The notes: generated by a model not told the origin, from the letters alone. A DNA stretch of 37,261 bases from Candidatus Stahliibacteriota bacterium (GCA_030627085.1 DAOUSS010000003.1:1-37261), one strand, 5' to 3'; shown: positions 15,075 to 24,606, counted from the stretch's first letter. A program made the numbers and translations.

Positions 15075-15881
15075 TTATCCCTTTATCGCTCCTTCTGTCA
15101 GACCGCGGATGAAGTATCTCTGCGTGAAGAGGAAGAGTATGGCTATCGGAAATATTGATATTGAAGATGCTGCCATCCTGAGTGTATAGAGTTCCTCATG
15201 AGCACTCCTGAACATAGCAAGACCAACAGGCACTGTATACATACTCTCTTTTGTGGTGACAATAAGTTGCCACAGGAAGTTATTCCAATGAAACTGAAAA
15301 CTCAATAAAAATACAGTTGCCACTATAGGCATCGAAAGCGGCAACACAACCCTTCTAATAACCCCAATCTCAGATGCTCCATCTATCCTTGATGCCTCAA
15401 TAAGCGATGTAGGTATTTGCCGTATAAACTGGGTGAGAAGAAACAATCCAAAAACATTTGCAAGATGTGGAACTACCATCGCCCTGTAAGTGTTTATCCA
15501 TCCCAATCTCGCAACGAGCACAAACTGGGGAATCATAAACATCATCCCCGGGACCATCATTGCAGAGAGAAAGAGTAGAAATAATCCATTCTTAAAAAAG
15601 AATCTTCGCTTTGCAAATGCATACGCTGCAAGGAGAGCAAAAAGGGTTGAAAATGTAGCTCCCAGTATAGCAACTATGAACGAATTGACAAAGTATTTAC
15701 TAAACCTGTACTGTGTAAGGACTAATTTGAAGTTATCTACCGTCGGGTTCTCCGGGATAATCTTCATAGAAAGACCACTTCCTAGAGGTTTGAAGGATGT
15801 TATAACCATCCAGAAAAACGGAAACAACACCACAAATGCAAGAACTATAAGGAAGATGTATATAAGTGCTTTTTTACCCAT
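15075..15881 (-). CDS. malG: Maltodextrin-type ABC permease, MalG-like
   Basis: Inner-membrane permease of the MalFG family, 268 residues with six hydrophobic segments. The EAA loop that contacts the ATPase is EASRIDGASEIGVIRRVVLP (about residues 163-182). The C-terminal FIRGLTEGAIKG ending is typical of MalG-like subunits. ATG 15881 lies 3 bp after the malF stop, so the two are translationally close. The cognate MalK/MsmK ATPase is absent from the window and may be shared from elsewhere in the genome. Confidence 0.92.
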   Translation of the reverse strand: MGKKALIYIFLIVLAFVVLFPFFWMVITSFKPLGSGLSMKIIPENPTVDNFKLVLTQYRFSKYFVNSFIVAILGATFSTLFALLAAYAFAKRRFFFKNGLFLLFLSAMMVPGMMFMIPQFVLVARLGWINTYRAMVVPHLANVFGLFLLTQFIRQIPTSLIEASRIDGASEIGVIRRVVLPLSMPIVATVFLLSFQFHWNNFLWQLIVTTKESMYTVPVGLAMFRSAHEELYTLRMAASSISIFPIAILFLFTQRYFIRGLTEGAIKG

Positions 15882-15884
15882 AAT

Positions 15885-16802
15885 TTATGTTTCCCTTAAA
15901 AGCCTCAGGCTTACAAGGGAGATAGCCATTGATATAAGAAGAAGAATAAAGGATATGGCAGCTGCATATCCAAGTTTCAAAGACTCAAAGTTTCTATAAA
16001 GATACATGCCTGTCACCCTGGTAGCGCCCACTATATTACCCTTGAAGTTGACCATTGGTCCCCCTCCTGTCATGCCGTAGAACTCGGCAAATGCAGATAA
16101 AGCTGCTATAGTGCCTATTATTACAAGAAATAAAATCACGGGCTTGATGAGAGGTATTGTTATATACCTGATTTTCTCAAAATTAGAAGCACCATCTATA
16201 GATGCTGCTTCAAAAAGGGATTGAGGTATATTATCCATAGCAGCGATAAAGAGAATCATTCCAAATCCAGCACCCTTAAGAGTCATAGCAATAACTATTG
16301 AAGGCATAGCAGTGGACGGAGTTGCAAGTGGAGGTGGAATCTTCAGGCCAATGAAATTGAATGCCCTCATAACCACTCCATAGGGACTTGAATATAGAAC
16401 TGTCCACACAATTGCAACTACAAATACATCAAGCACAAAAGGAAGAAAGAAACACGTCCTGAATATATTTCTACCTTTTATGTCCTTTCTCATAAGAAAT
16501 GCGAGAAGGAATGAGAATGCAATACCTATCGGGATTGATAGTATTGCATAATACAATGTCATAAGGAGTGCCCATCCAAATTCAACATCCTTGAAGAGTT
16601 TTATATAATTCCCCACACCTACAAGCTTCATACTACCAAAGACATCGTAGAGGTCAGTAACCTTGTGGAAACTGAGGATAAGTGAATAGACAATGGGATA
16701 GAGTAAAAAGATACAGAAGATTATAAGAAAAGGGAGTATAAGAGAATAGGATATAAGGCTCTCTCTTACTGAAACGGGATTGTTTTTAAATACTTTTTTC
16801 AT
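15885..16802 (-). CDS. malF: Maltodextrin-type ABC permease, MalF-like
   Basis: Inner-membrane permease of the MalFG family, 305 residues with six transmembrane segments and without the large periplasmic P2 domain of E. coli MalF. It thus resembles the shorter sugar permeases of Gram-positives and Thermotogae. The EAA loop is EAASIDGASNFEKIRYITIP (about residues 198-217). It is the first gene of the minus-strand starch operon, about 135 nt downstream of the promoter at 16944-16972. No clear Shine-Dalgarno precedes ATG 16802. Confidence 0.92.
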   Translation of the reverse strand: MKKVFKNNPVSVRESLISYSLILPFLIIFCIFLLYPIVYSLILSFHKVTDLYDVFGSMKLVGVGNYIKLFKDVEFGWALLMTLYYAILSIPIGIAFSFLLAFLMRKDIKGRNIFRTCFFLPFVLDVFVVAIVWTVLYSSPYGVVMRAFNFIGLKIPPPLATPSTAMPSIVIAMTLKGAGFGMILFIAAMDNIPQSLFEAASIDGASNFEKIRYITIPLIKPVILFLVIIGTIAALSAFAEFYGMTGGGPMVNFKGNIVGATRVTGMYLYRNFESLKLGYAAAISFILLLISMAISLVSLRLLRET

Positions 16803-16807
16803 CTGCG

Positions 16808-16879
16808 GGTTAGTTGGTAATTAGGGCATTAGGTGATTGGGCTATTGAGGTCATTGCACGATTAAAAATCGTGCCTACA
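16808..16879. repeat. Octamer array and palindrome in malF leader
   Basis: Six 8-bp units (16808-16855; ggttagtt, ggtaatta, gggcatta, ggtgattg, ggctattg, aggtcatt) are followed by GCACGATTaaaAATCGTGC (16856-16874) and CTACA. Both lie between the minus-strand promoter and malF, so they are transcribed into its leader. Confidence 0.8.
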
Positions 16880-16943
16880 TCTACAAGACAATAATTCCTG
16901 CAAGCGTAAGTTGAATTCGTGTCTATACTGATATTCCGAGTTC

Positions 16944-16972
16944 ATTATATCATAAAAGAGGAAAGTTGTCAA
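16944..16972 (-). promoter_or_regulatory. sigma70-type promoter P4 for malFGE-amylase operon
   Basis: On the minus strand TTGACA (16972-16967), 17 bp, TATAAT (16949-16944). A TTTTTTC tract lies directly upstream of the -35. It is divergent from P5: the two -35 boxes are 8 bp apart. Confidence 0.88.
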
Positions 16973-16986
16973 GAAAAAACTTGACA
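16967..16986. promoter_or_regulatory. Inverted repeat spanning divergent -35 boxes
   Basis: TGTCAAG (16967-16973), six A, CTTGACA (16980-16986). The palindrome is made of the two -35 boxes themselves plus one flanking base each. A protein or polymerase bound here would affect both starch arms at once. It may also be a simple by-product of two consensus boxes. Confidence 0.6.
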
Positions 16987-17009
16987 AACCGCTGAAAATG
17001 TTGTATAAT
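16981..17009 (+). promoter_or_regulatory. sigma70-type promoter P5 for the envelope arm
   Basis: TTGACA (16981-16986), 17 bp, TATAAT (17004-17009): perfect consensus. The predicted start near 17016 gives a ~55-nt leader containing a 'tctctgttctctgtggtta' repeat (about 17031-17050). Confidence 0.9.
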
Positions 17010-17069
17010 TCAGTCTACAATCTCTGCTTTCTCTCTGTTCTCTGTGGTTAAAATTTACAAGGAGGAAGG

Positions 17070-19703
17070 GTGAGAAAATCTTTTCTTCTCTTTATACTTT
17101 TTCCTGTTGTATACCTCTTTGCAGGAACAACTGGAAAGATTACAGGGAGGGTAGTAGACCTGACAACTGGTGAACTCCTCCCTTTTGTTAATGTGGTCGT
17201 TGAGGGCACAAATCTTGGAGCTGCCACTGATATTGATGGGTATTATTTTATTCTAAATGTACCCCCGGGTGAGTATACGCTGTCTGCATCTATGATCGGT
17301 TACAATCGTATGAGAGTTGAGGGTGTCAGGGTGTCCTTTGATTTCACCAGCGTTTGCAACTTTGAGCTCACCCCGACCATTTTGGAGGGGGAAGAGATTG
17401 TGGTGGTTGCCGAACGAGAGATAATAAGACCTGACCTTACATCGAGCCTCGCCGTCGTCGGGGCCGACGATATCGAGACGATGCCCGTACAGAACTTCAG
17501 GGATGTATTAAATCTTCAAGCGGGCATCGTCAAGGGACATATAAGGGGTGGGAGGTCTGGAGAGGTTGCCTATCTCATAGATGGAATCTCCGTCACTGAC
17601 GCATATTCGGGTGACATAGCAGTGGAGGTGGATAACTCTGCTATACAGGAACTTCAGGTCGTGAGTGGTACATTCAATGCAGAATACGGTCAGGCAATGT
17701 CTGGTATAGTAAATATTGTGACGAAAGAGGGCAGCAGAAAGTACTCTGGTCAGGTATCATCATGGATCGGAGACTATCTCACAGCAGATGAAAATTTTAC
17801 AGGATTGAATAAGCTAAATATACTCCAGAATAAGAATCTGCAGAGTACCATCTCAGGCCCGCTTCCCTTCTTAAAGAAAAGAGGGTCGTTCTTTGTCACT
17901 ACAAGATATTACTACAGTGACGGATGGCTTTATGGAAAGAGAGAGTTTACGCCACAGGGAGAACCTGGTGACGATAAGGTAGTGCCTATGAATTTTTACA
18001 ATAAGATCTTTGCACAGGGAAAGTTATCCCTCCAGCTGAAAGAAAATATTGAGTTAAATTATTCATACTTTACAGATCATGCGAAATATAAGACATATGA
18101 CCACTATTTTAAGTATAATCCTGATGGAGACTTCAATAGATCTAAGTCAGGATATAACCATCAATTAACCTTCACCCATATGATAAGCCCAAAGACATTT
18201 TACACCCTGAATGCGGCAAGGTTTTACTCTGAATATAAACATTATGTATATGAAGACCCCTATGACCCAAGGTATGTTCATCCCGACCTTCTCACAGCAC
18301 CTGCGTACTCCTTTGCACAAGGAGGAACAAAAATGCAGAATTTCACAAGATGGAGTAAAACCACTGCGGGAAAGCTTGACATTACATCCCAAATTGGGTC
18401 GTCAAACGAGGTAAAAGGAGGCATAGAAACAAGGTTTCACAATCTATTCCTCCATGAATTTGATATAGTGCCAAAGCGCACTGAGACTGGAGAGATTGTG
18501 CCGTTTGAACCTGATATACCCGATATTACAGCTCCAAACCATAATAGATATAACAAAAAACCATACGAGTTGTCCTGTTACCTGCAGGATAAAATAGAAC
18601 TGAAGGATATGATAGTCAATCTTGGCATAAGGTATGACTACTTTGAACCCAATGGTGTTGTGCTTGCCGACCCATCCGACCCGAACATAAACGATCCCTG
18701 GAAGCCTGAACACAAGGATATGACACTTGAGGAAAGGGAAGAGATATGGTGGAAGAAGGCATCATCAAAAACCCAAATAAGCCCAAGATTTGGAGTGGCG
18801 TACCCTATTACAGACAGGGGTGTTATACACTTCTCATATGGTCACTTCCTTCAAATCCCTCCATTTGAATATCTCTATAAAAATCCGGAGTTCGAGGTGC
18901 CAAAAACCTCAGGCATAAGCACGATTTTGGGTAACACAGATCTCGATGCACAGCGCACTGTTATGTATGAAATAGGCCTACAGCAGGCATTTACCGATGA
19001 TATTGCAACTGATGTAACACTCTTCTATCGTGATATAAGAAACTGGGTAGGAACCTCTCCGGAGATAAACACAGTAATACCGGGAACAAAGTATGTCAAG
19101 TATATAAATAAGGACTATGCAAATGTAAGGGGAATAACATTCTCCCTTGACAAGTACCGAATAGATAAATTTGGAGTAAGTCTTGATTATACATACCAGA
19201 TAGCCGAAGGCACATCCTCAAATCCCGACGATGCATTCAATGACGCAAGAGCGGGAAGAGAGCCAAGAAAAGAGGTAATTCCTTTAAACTGGGATCAGAG
19301 CCATACCTTCAACCTCTCAATTCTCTTTGGAAACGCAGGACTTATATTCAGATACGGTTCTGGACTTCCATACACACCGTGGATCGTCCAGGGAACACGA
19401 GTTGGACGGACCCTTGCCACTGGATTGAAAGAAAACAGTGAACGCCGACCAACTACAATCACTGCTGATTTTAACTACAGCTATGATATAAAGATAGGAA
19501 AGTCCACAGTTTCGTTCATTATAAGAATTCTGAACATCTTTGATACCAGAAATGAAGAGGGAGTATTTACAGATACAGGAAGAGCAACTTACACATTAGA
19601 GGAACGTATAGCAGGTGCAGACGCCTCGCCCGAATGGTTCATACGACCCGATTTTTATTCAGAGCCAAGACAGATACAGGTGGGGATGTCGGTAAGGTTC
19701 TAA
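17070..19703 (+). CDS. TonB-dependent receptor with N-terminal carboxypeptidase-regulatory-like domain
   Basis: Outer-membrane TonB-dependent transporter, 877 residues. Signal peptide 1 to about 18; carboxypeptidase-regulatory-like beta-sandwich (about 22-105, with GKITGRVVDLTTGELLPFVNVVV and the GYYFILNVPPGEYTL motif); plug (about 110-220, GGRSGEVAYLIDG...GQAMSGIVNIVTKEGS); then the beta-barrel, ending in aromatic Phe for BAM insertion. The domain order is that of SusC, but it is shorter than Bacteroides SusC (about 1,000 residues) and no SusD-like lipoprotein is next to it. GTG 17070 follows GGAGGAAGG. As first gene of the envelope arm, starch oligosaccharide import is the likely job (inference from context); many relatives in this lineage have unknown ligands. 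Confidence 0.9.
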   Translation: MRKSFLLFILFPVVYLFAGTTGKITGRVVDLTTGELLPFVNVVVEGTNLGAATDIDGYYFILNVPPGEYTLSASMIGYNRMRVEGVRVSFDFTSVCNFELTPTILEGEEIVVVAEREIIRPDLTSSLAVVGADDIETMPVQNFRDVLNLQAGIVKGHIRGGRSGEVAYLIDGISVTDAYSGDIAVEVDNSAIQELQVVSGTFNAEYGQAMSGIVNIVTKEGSRKYSGQVSSWIGDYLTADENFTGLNKLNILQNKNLQSTISGPLPFLKKRGSFFVTTRYYYSDGWLYGKREFTPQGEPGDDKVVPMNFYNKIFAQGKLSLQLKENIELNYSYFTDHAKYKTYDHYFKYNPDGDFNRSKSGYNHQLTFTHMISPKTFYTLNAARFYSEYKHYVYEDPYDPRYVHPDLLTAPAYSFAQGGTKMQNFTRWSKTTAGKLDITSQIGSSNEVKGGIETRFHNLFLHEFDIVPKRTETGEIVPFEPDIPDITAPNHNRYNKKPYELSCYLQDKIELKDMIVNLGIRYDYFEPNGVVLADPSDPNINDPWKPEHKDMTLEEREEIWWKKASSKTQISPRFGVAYPITDRGVIHFSYGHFLQIPPFEYLYKNPEFEVPKTSGISTILGNTDLDAQRTVMYEIGLQQAFTDDIATDVTLFYRDIRNWVGTSPEINTVIPGTKYVKYINKDYANVRGITFSLDKYRIDKFGVSLDYTYQIAEGTSSNPDDAFNDARAGREPRKEVIPLNWDQSHTFNLSILFGNAGLIFRYGSGLPYTPWIVQGTRVGRTLATGLKENSERRPTTITADFNYSYDIKIGKSTVSFIIRILNIFDTRNEEGVFTDTGRATYTLEERIAGADASPEWFIRPDFYSEPRQIQVGMSVRF

Positions 19704-19707
19704 ACAT

Positions 19708-19755
19708 AGTTGAATAGTTAATTAGTTGATTAGTTAATTAGTTGATTAGTTGAAT
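19708..19755. repeat. Octamer tandem array AGTTRAWT x6
   Basis: Six exact-register units: agttgaat, agttaatt, agttgatt, agttaatt, agttgatt, agttgaat. It fills the gap between the receptor and the next gene and makes the false upstream ATG of that gene. Confidence 0.9.
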
Positions 19756-19807
19756 GATTGTTTTGGAAATGCTAACAAACTTACCAACTAAACACATTGG
19801 GGGGAAG

Positions 19808-22800
19808 ATGAAAAGATATATGATTTTTGCTTTTCTGCTCCTTTATTACTGTCTCTTTGCCCAGACAGGCTCCTTTGAAGAGAGGAAAAAAGGAGTTCAC
19901 TCGGGCAATCAGGTAAGAACCACATTCTTCAACTATGGTTTAATAGGTAGGATATCTACTGCAGAGGATTTTGGTGGGGAATGGCCAATAAACTCCGGAC
20001 ATGAGTATATCGGCGATGTGAGTGTACTTGTCGGTGCTGAGGTCCCCATAACCATACGGGTGATAGATACAATTATTGGCACAGACACACTTTACCGCGA
20101 CAGTACAGCAATCATATATTCTGTTGAAGTATCGGATGGTCCGAGGGGTAACAATGAATATTCTCCTGATGGAACTACATTCTGGGGCTGGGAACCAATC
20201 GGTGGTTATGCAAATCCTGATACAGACCTCATTGCAGTGAGCCATATAAGGGAATCCTGGCCACCATACTGGCCTGACAGAATGAATGAGATAGATGACC
20301 CCGGATGGTCGGGTGCCTGGAATGGATACTTTGGTAAGAATCAGATGAATGCAGACCAGGAAAGTTACTTTGTTATGGACGACAATACTGATGAGGAGTT
20401 CTCATTTTATCCGGATTCTACGGATTCAACAAGAAGGGGTCTCGGGCTCCGGGTTGGCGTCAGGGGATTTCAGTGGTCCCATCCACTTGCTCAGGATTGT
20501 ATATTCTGGCATTACGACATAACAAATCTGGGTACATCTACCCTGAACAAAGTGGTTTTTGGAATGATAGTTGGAACCATAACAGGAGGAGATGGTGATA
20601 CACAGGATGACTGTGCAGATTTTATAAAAGAAGAAAATATAACATATTCGTATGATTGGGATGGTGTTGGCGCAGGAGGATGGTACCCTGTTGGATACGC
20701 AGGTTATGCCTTCTTAGAGAGTCCAGGAGACCCGTATAACGGTTTGGATGATGATGGAGATGGAGCGGATGGACCTGGGCCAGTTTTAACATTACAGGAT
20801 TTTGAGCCAAAGGTATACGCTGTTGGCGACGATATAGTTCTTATAGATTACAACACACTTGAAAGGACTGTTACCACGATGCCGGATACCGGAATACTCA
20901 TCTATTTTCGAGGAGACACTCTCAGAATACACCCAGGAGAAACACTTGTAGAAAATTCCCATAACCGCATGGACGATAACCTCAATGGCTTGATAGATGA
21001 AAACTCTGACATACATTTGAAATATACTTGCAAATATAAAAACTGGATAACAGGAGAGGGTCTTGACAATCTCCTGATAGACGAGTCAAGAGATGATGGA
21101 ATTGATAATGATGGAGACTGGGATCCTATGACTGACGACGTGGGCGCAGACGGATGTCCAGGAACAGGGGATACGGGAGAGGGAGATGGAATCCCTACAC
21201 CGGGAGAACCAAACTTTGACGCCACAGACAAAGACGAGTCTGACCAGATAGGCCTCACATCATTTTACTTCTTTCACCCGTTTAACAAAGTGAAACTAAG
21301 AAATGACGAACAGTTATGGAGTTGTATGAAACCAGGGTATTTTAACGCTACAGAGCAGAATGTGGATGGTGATTTCATATATGGCTCTGGATATTTTTCC
21401 CTCAAGCCGGGGCAGACAGAAAGATTCTCTATGGCACTCCTTTTCGGGGATAATGCTGACGCCATTGTAAGAACAAAACAGACCGTTCAGCAGATATACA
21501 ACTGGAATTACAGGTTTGCAAAGGCGCCGGATCTACCAACTCTTAGGGCAGTTCCCGGTGATAAAATGGTAACATTATACTGGAACGATAGGGCTGAATA
21601 TTCTTTTGACCCGATGACGGGCTACGATTTTGAAGGTTATAAGATATATCGTGCAACCTGGCCAACGTGGGACGATGCAGGTGAGATTACCGATGGTTTT
21701 GGTATTGCGAAGTTCAATGTTCCAATCGCCCAGTTTGACCTTAAAGATAGCATTGTGGGGTTTTTTCCTCAGGGTATGGATGGAATTCAATTCTATCTTG
21801 GAGATGATACAGGACTTCAGCACTCATTTGTGGATTCGACTGTCCAGAATGGACAGACATACTTCTATGCCGTCACCGCATACGACAGAGGAGATACAGT
21901 GCAAAGTATTACACCCTCTGAAACATCAAAGTTCGCTACGATAGACCAGGCAGGACAGGTAATTACTGGTATAAATGTGGTTGCCGTTACTCCTGAGGCG
22001 CCCGCTGCTGGATATGTACCCCCATCTTTAGAAGAATTTGAACATCTCTCTGGGTTTGCTACAGGAAAGGCCGAAGTAGAAGTCATTGACCCGAAGGATG
22101 TAAGGGATGGACATACATATCAGATCACTTTCAATGACTCTGCTTTTGTTACTAAATTTTTCACACTTGTAGATATCACAGAACTCTATAATCCGGATAC
22201 CCTTATTAAAGATTCCCCGGAGGTGGAACCCTGGGAAGAGAGAGATATCTGTCACGGACTAAGACTATATCTTGATAATGACCAATATATATCAGTAATT
22301 GACAGCGTATCAGGATGGAATGATACAACTCTCCTTCCCGTGGAGAATATAACTACCCTCGTAACTCCTGCGTATCAGGGCAAGAGATATCCTGCAGATT
22401 ATGCTATAATATTCGGAGAGGGGATAATGGATACATCTATTCATCTCCAGGTTGGTTATCCATATCCTCTAAATCTCCCTGCAGTACCTGTAAACTTCAC
22501 TATTGTAAACACGAATACTGGAAACAGCGTGGAATTTGCGCTTCATGAAAAAAGCGGAACCGTTGATTCAACCATATCCCCCGAAGAGAGAATAATATTC
22601 TTACAGGAAATAGAACCAGATACATCCCTCACTCCAACATGGATTATCAAATTCAGTAAAGATACCCTCGCAACTATTCCAGGGGAAGGTGATACACTTT
22701 ATATATGCACCACAAAACCCTTCTTATCAAGTGATGTATATGAATTTACTGTTAAGGGAGCATCTATTGATAGAGAACAGGCAAAGTTCGACCTTGAGAA

Positions 22801-23107
22801 GATAAAAGTGGTACCAAATCCCTATATTGCTGCCGCCACCTGGGAGAAACACAATCCCTATACAACCGGTAGGGGACCGAGAGAACTCCATTTTATTCAT
22901 TTGCCTGCAAAGTGCACTATAAGGATTTATAATGTAAGGGGAGAACTTATCCAGAAGATAGAGCATGAATCTGAACTGAATGATGGAACTTGCAGGTGGA
23001 ATATGCTGACAAAGGATAACCTGGATATTTCTTATGGTGTATACTTCTATCACATTGACGCTCCGGGAATTGGAGAAAAGACAGGCAAGTTTGCAGTGAT
23101 AAAATGA
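19808..23107 (+). CDS. Large secreted protein with Ca-binding-type repeats, FN3-like domain and sorting-type C-terminus
   Basis: About 1,099 residues. ATG 19808 is chosen because GGGGGGAAG precedes it and it begins a clean signal peptide (MKRYMIFAFLLLYYCLFAQ). The first half has no recognised fold. Aspartate-rich stretches resembling thrombospondin-3/EF-hand-type calcium sites lie at about 310-322 (NGLDDDGDGADGPG), 388-400 (MDDNLNGLIDEN) and 428-470 (DNDGDWDP and further). A fibronectin-III-like domain follows (about 570-715; VTLYWND...YKIYRA...YFYAVTAYD). The C-terminal ~100 residues (from KVVPNPYIAAATW) are a FlgD/type IX sorting-like module ending GKFAVIK. Exported and probably surface-held; function unknown. 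It sits between the TonB receptor and PorV-like genes, an order that suggests a shared envelope complex. Confidence 0.8.
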   Translation: MKRYMIFAFLLLYYCLFAQTGSFEERKKGVHSGNQVRTTFFNYGLIGRISTAEDFGGEWPINSGHEYIGDVSVLVGAEVPITIRVIDTIIGTDTLYRDSTAIIYSVEVSDGPRGNNEYSPDGTTFWGWEPIGGYANPDTDLIAVSHIRESWPPYWPDRMNEIDDPGWSGAWNGYFGKNQMNADQESYFVMDDNTDEEFSFYPDSTDSTRRGLGLRVGVRGFQWSHPLAQDCIFWHYDITNLGTSTLNKVVFGMIVGTITGGDGDTQDDCADFIKEENITYSYDWDGVGAGGWYPVGYAGYAFLESPGDPYNGLDDDGDGADGPGPVLTLQDFEPKVYAVGDDIVLIDYNTLERTVTTMPDTGILIYFRGDTLRIHPGETLVENSHNRMDDNLNGLIDENSDIHLKYTCKYKNWITGEGLDNLLIDESRDDGIDNDGDWDPMTDDVGADGCPGTGDTGEGDGIPTPGEPNFDATDKDESDQIGLTSFYFFHPFNKVKLRNDEQLWSCMKPGYFNATEQNVDGDFIYGSGYFSLKPGQTERFSMALLFGDNADAIVRTKQTVQQIYNWNYRFAKAPDLPTLRAVPGDKMVTLYWNDRAEYSFDPMTGYDFEGYKIYRATWPTWDDAGEITDGFGIAKFNVPIAQFDLKDSIVGFFPQGMDGIQFYLGDDTGLQHSFVDSTVQNGQTYFYAVTAYDRGDTVQSITPSETSKFATIDQAGQVITGINVVAVTPEAPAAGYVPPSLEEFEHLSGFATGKAEVEVIDPKDVRDGHTYQITFNDSAFVTKFFTLVDITELYNPDTLIKDSPEVEPWEERDICHGLRLYLDNDQYISVIDSVSGWNDTTLLPVENITTLVTPAYQGKRYPADYAIIFGEGIMDTSIHLQVGYPYPLNLPAVPVNFTIVNTNTGNSVEFALHEKSGTVDSTISPEERIIFLQEIEPDTSLTPTWIIKFSKDTLATIPGEGDTLYICTTKPFLSSDVYEFTVKGASIDREQAKFDLEKIKVVPNPYIAAATWEKHNPYTTGRGPRELHFIHLPAKCTIRIYNVRGELIQKIEHESELNDGTCRWNMLTKDNLDISYGVYFYHIDAPGIGEKTGKFAVIK

Positions 23108-23164
23108 AACTATGCATGGATGAACACAACAAAATTTCAAAATCCGAATTTCTAATTTCCAATG

Positions 23165-23290
23165 AAAATCCAAATGCCATAACACAGATTACACAGATAA
23201 AAACATAGATAACACTGATTTATTTCACAATCTGTGTAATCCAATCAAATCTGTGCCATCTGTGTTTTGGAAATTTAGACATTCTCCAAT
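23165..23290. repeat. 'aacacagattacacagat' inverted repeat region
   Basis: AACACAGATTACACAGAT (about 23171-23188) and AATCTGTGTAATC (about 23229-23241), plus further aatctgtg/atctgtgtt copies to about 23270, form overlapping inverted repeats. The 252-bp gap 23108-23359 otherwise shows no gene. Confidence 0.65.
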
Positions 23291-23359
23291 AATCTCGTGT
23301 AATCTTGTGGTTTCAAAATTTTTGCATTTTGATATTTGATTTAACTTTTTGGGGGTGCT

Positions 23360-24364
23360 ATGCGTAAATTTATTTTTGGGCTTATTATTATAGCTACCGT
23401 TCTGTACGGGGGTGTCACCAAAGTTGGCACGACTGCTGCCTCCTTTCTTACAATACCTGTGGGACCGAGAGCACTTGGAATGGGCGGTGCGTTTGTCTCG
23501 GTTGCAGATGATGCTACTGCTATGTTCTGGAATGTTGCAGGCATCGGAAGGCTTAAAAAAAATGAGATAGTTCTTGTTCACACAAACTGGCTTTTGGATA
23601 CATACTTTGAATACGCTGGAGTAGTAATTCCAGTCCCAAACTACGGCACCTTGGGTGTAAATTTTACACATATGAATCTTGGAGAGATGGAACAGACAAC
23701 AGAGCAGGATCCTGATGGGAATGGATTAAAATTTTCTTGCGGCAGTTTCGCAATTGGCCTTTCCTATGCAAGGGCGCTTACAGACAGGTTCGCCATAGGA
23801 TTCAATGCAAAGTATATACAGGAGAGTATAATGAACTGTGGAGCAACGGGATTTGCTATTGATGTGGGCACTTTATTCAGGACACAGTTTAAGGATGCAA
23901 GATTGGGTATGAGTATCTCAAACTTCGGAACGAAGATGCAAATAATGGGAAATGATCTGCTTGTCCAACACGATATAGACCCGGGGCTTGCGGGGAACAA
24001 TCCATATGTAAATGCTTTTCTCGCAACGGGAAGGTTTGACCTCCCTCTAATTTTAAGGGTTGGTATGTCTATTGACTTAATAAACACGCCTCAGAACCGT
24101 CTTACACTATCCTGTGATGCCCTTCACCCAAACGATAATACCGAATCAGTGAACATTGGTACTGAATATGTATTTAACAACTTACTATCTCTGAGAGCGG
24201 GCTATAAAGCAATGTATAAAGTGGACTCTGAAGAGGGATTTACCCTCGGTGCAGGACTTTTTACTAATATTGGTAAAGTGGTGAGATTGAAGGTTGATTA
24301 CGCATATGAATTATTTGGAAGACTAAATAATGTGCAGAAGCTCGCTATAGCTTTGGAATTCTAA
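23360..24364 (+). CDS. PorV/PorQ family outer-membrane protein
   Basis: 334 residues with a signal peptide (about 1-17), then the diagnostic start of the PorV/PorQ family: KVGTTAASFLTIPVGPRALGMGGAFVSVADDATAMFWNVAGIGRL (residues about 21-65). The rest is alternating beta-strand and ends in aromatic Phe (IALEF), as for BAM-inserted barrels. In Bacteroidetes PorV binds type IX cargo C-terminal domains and hands them to the attachment machinery. Three proteins with such C-terminal domains are encoded in this locus, so a cargo-shuttle role is plausible. Related barrels are abundant in FCB and candidate phyla, and other roles are possible. GGGGGTG precedes ATG 23360. Confidence 0.85.
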   Translation: MRKFIFGLIIIATVLYGGVTKVGTTAASFLTIPVGPRALGMGGAFVSVADDATAMFWNVAGIGRLKKNEIVLVHTNWLLDTYFEYAGVVIPVPNYGTLGVNFTHMNLGEMEQTTEQDPDGNGLKFSCGSFAIGLSYARALTDRFAIGFNAKYIQESIMNCGATGFAIDVGTLFRTQFKDARLGMSISNFGTKMQIMGNDLLVQHDIDPGLAGNNPYVNAFLATGRFDLPLILRVGMSIDLINTPQNRLTLSCDALHPNDNTESVNIGTEYVFNNLLSLRAGYKAMYKVDSEEGFTLGAGLFTNIGKVVRLKVDYAYELFGRLNNVQKLAIALEF

Positions 24365-24450
24365 TACTCGTATTTTTACAATCACGATCTTTTTATAAGT
24401 ATATACAAACTTATCGTAGATAACCACTGGCTTGTCTTAACAGAACCCTT

Positions 24451-24606
24451 GCAGGCACAAATTCAATTTGTGCCTGCACGATTTGAATTCGTGCCTATAT
24501 TCACCGTGTGAAGAATAAGATTCAGATTGTTATTATTTCGTTTTTTTTCCTATTAATGTAAGGCAAACCTTTAGGTTTGCTTACATATGCAAGGCTGACG
24601 CCTTGC
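24451..24606. repeat. Four palindromes in a row downstream of the PorV-like gene
   Basis: GCAGGCACAAATTcAATTTGTGCCTGC (24451-24477), GCACGATTTGAATTCGTGC (24476-24494), GTAAGGCAAACCTttAGGTTTGCTTAC (about 24558-24584) and GCAAGGCtgacGCCTTGC (24589-24606). It is the densest cluster in the window and probably ends the transcript of the first three envelope genes. The last two cores (caaacct..aggtttg and caaggc..gccttg) recur in the same order at 27276-27320. Confidence 0.85.
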
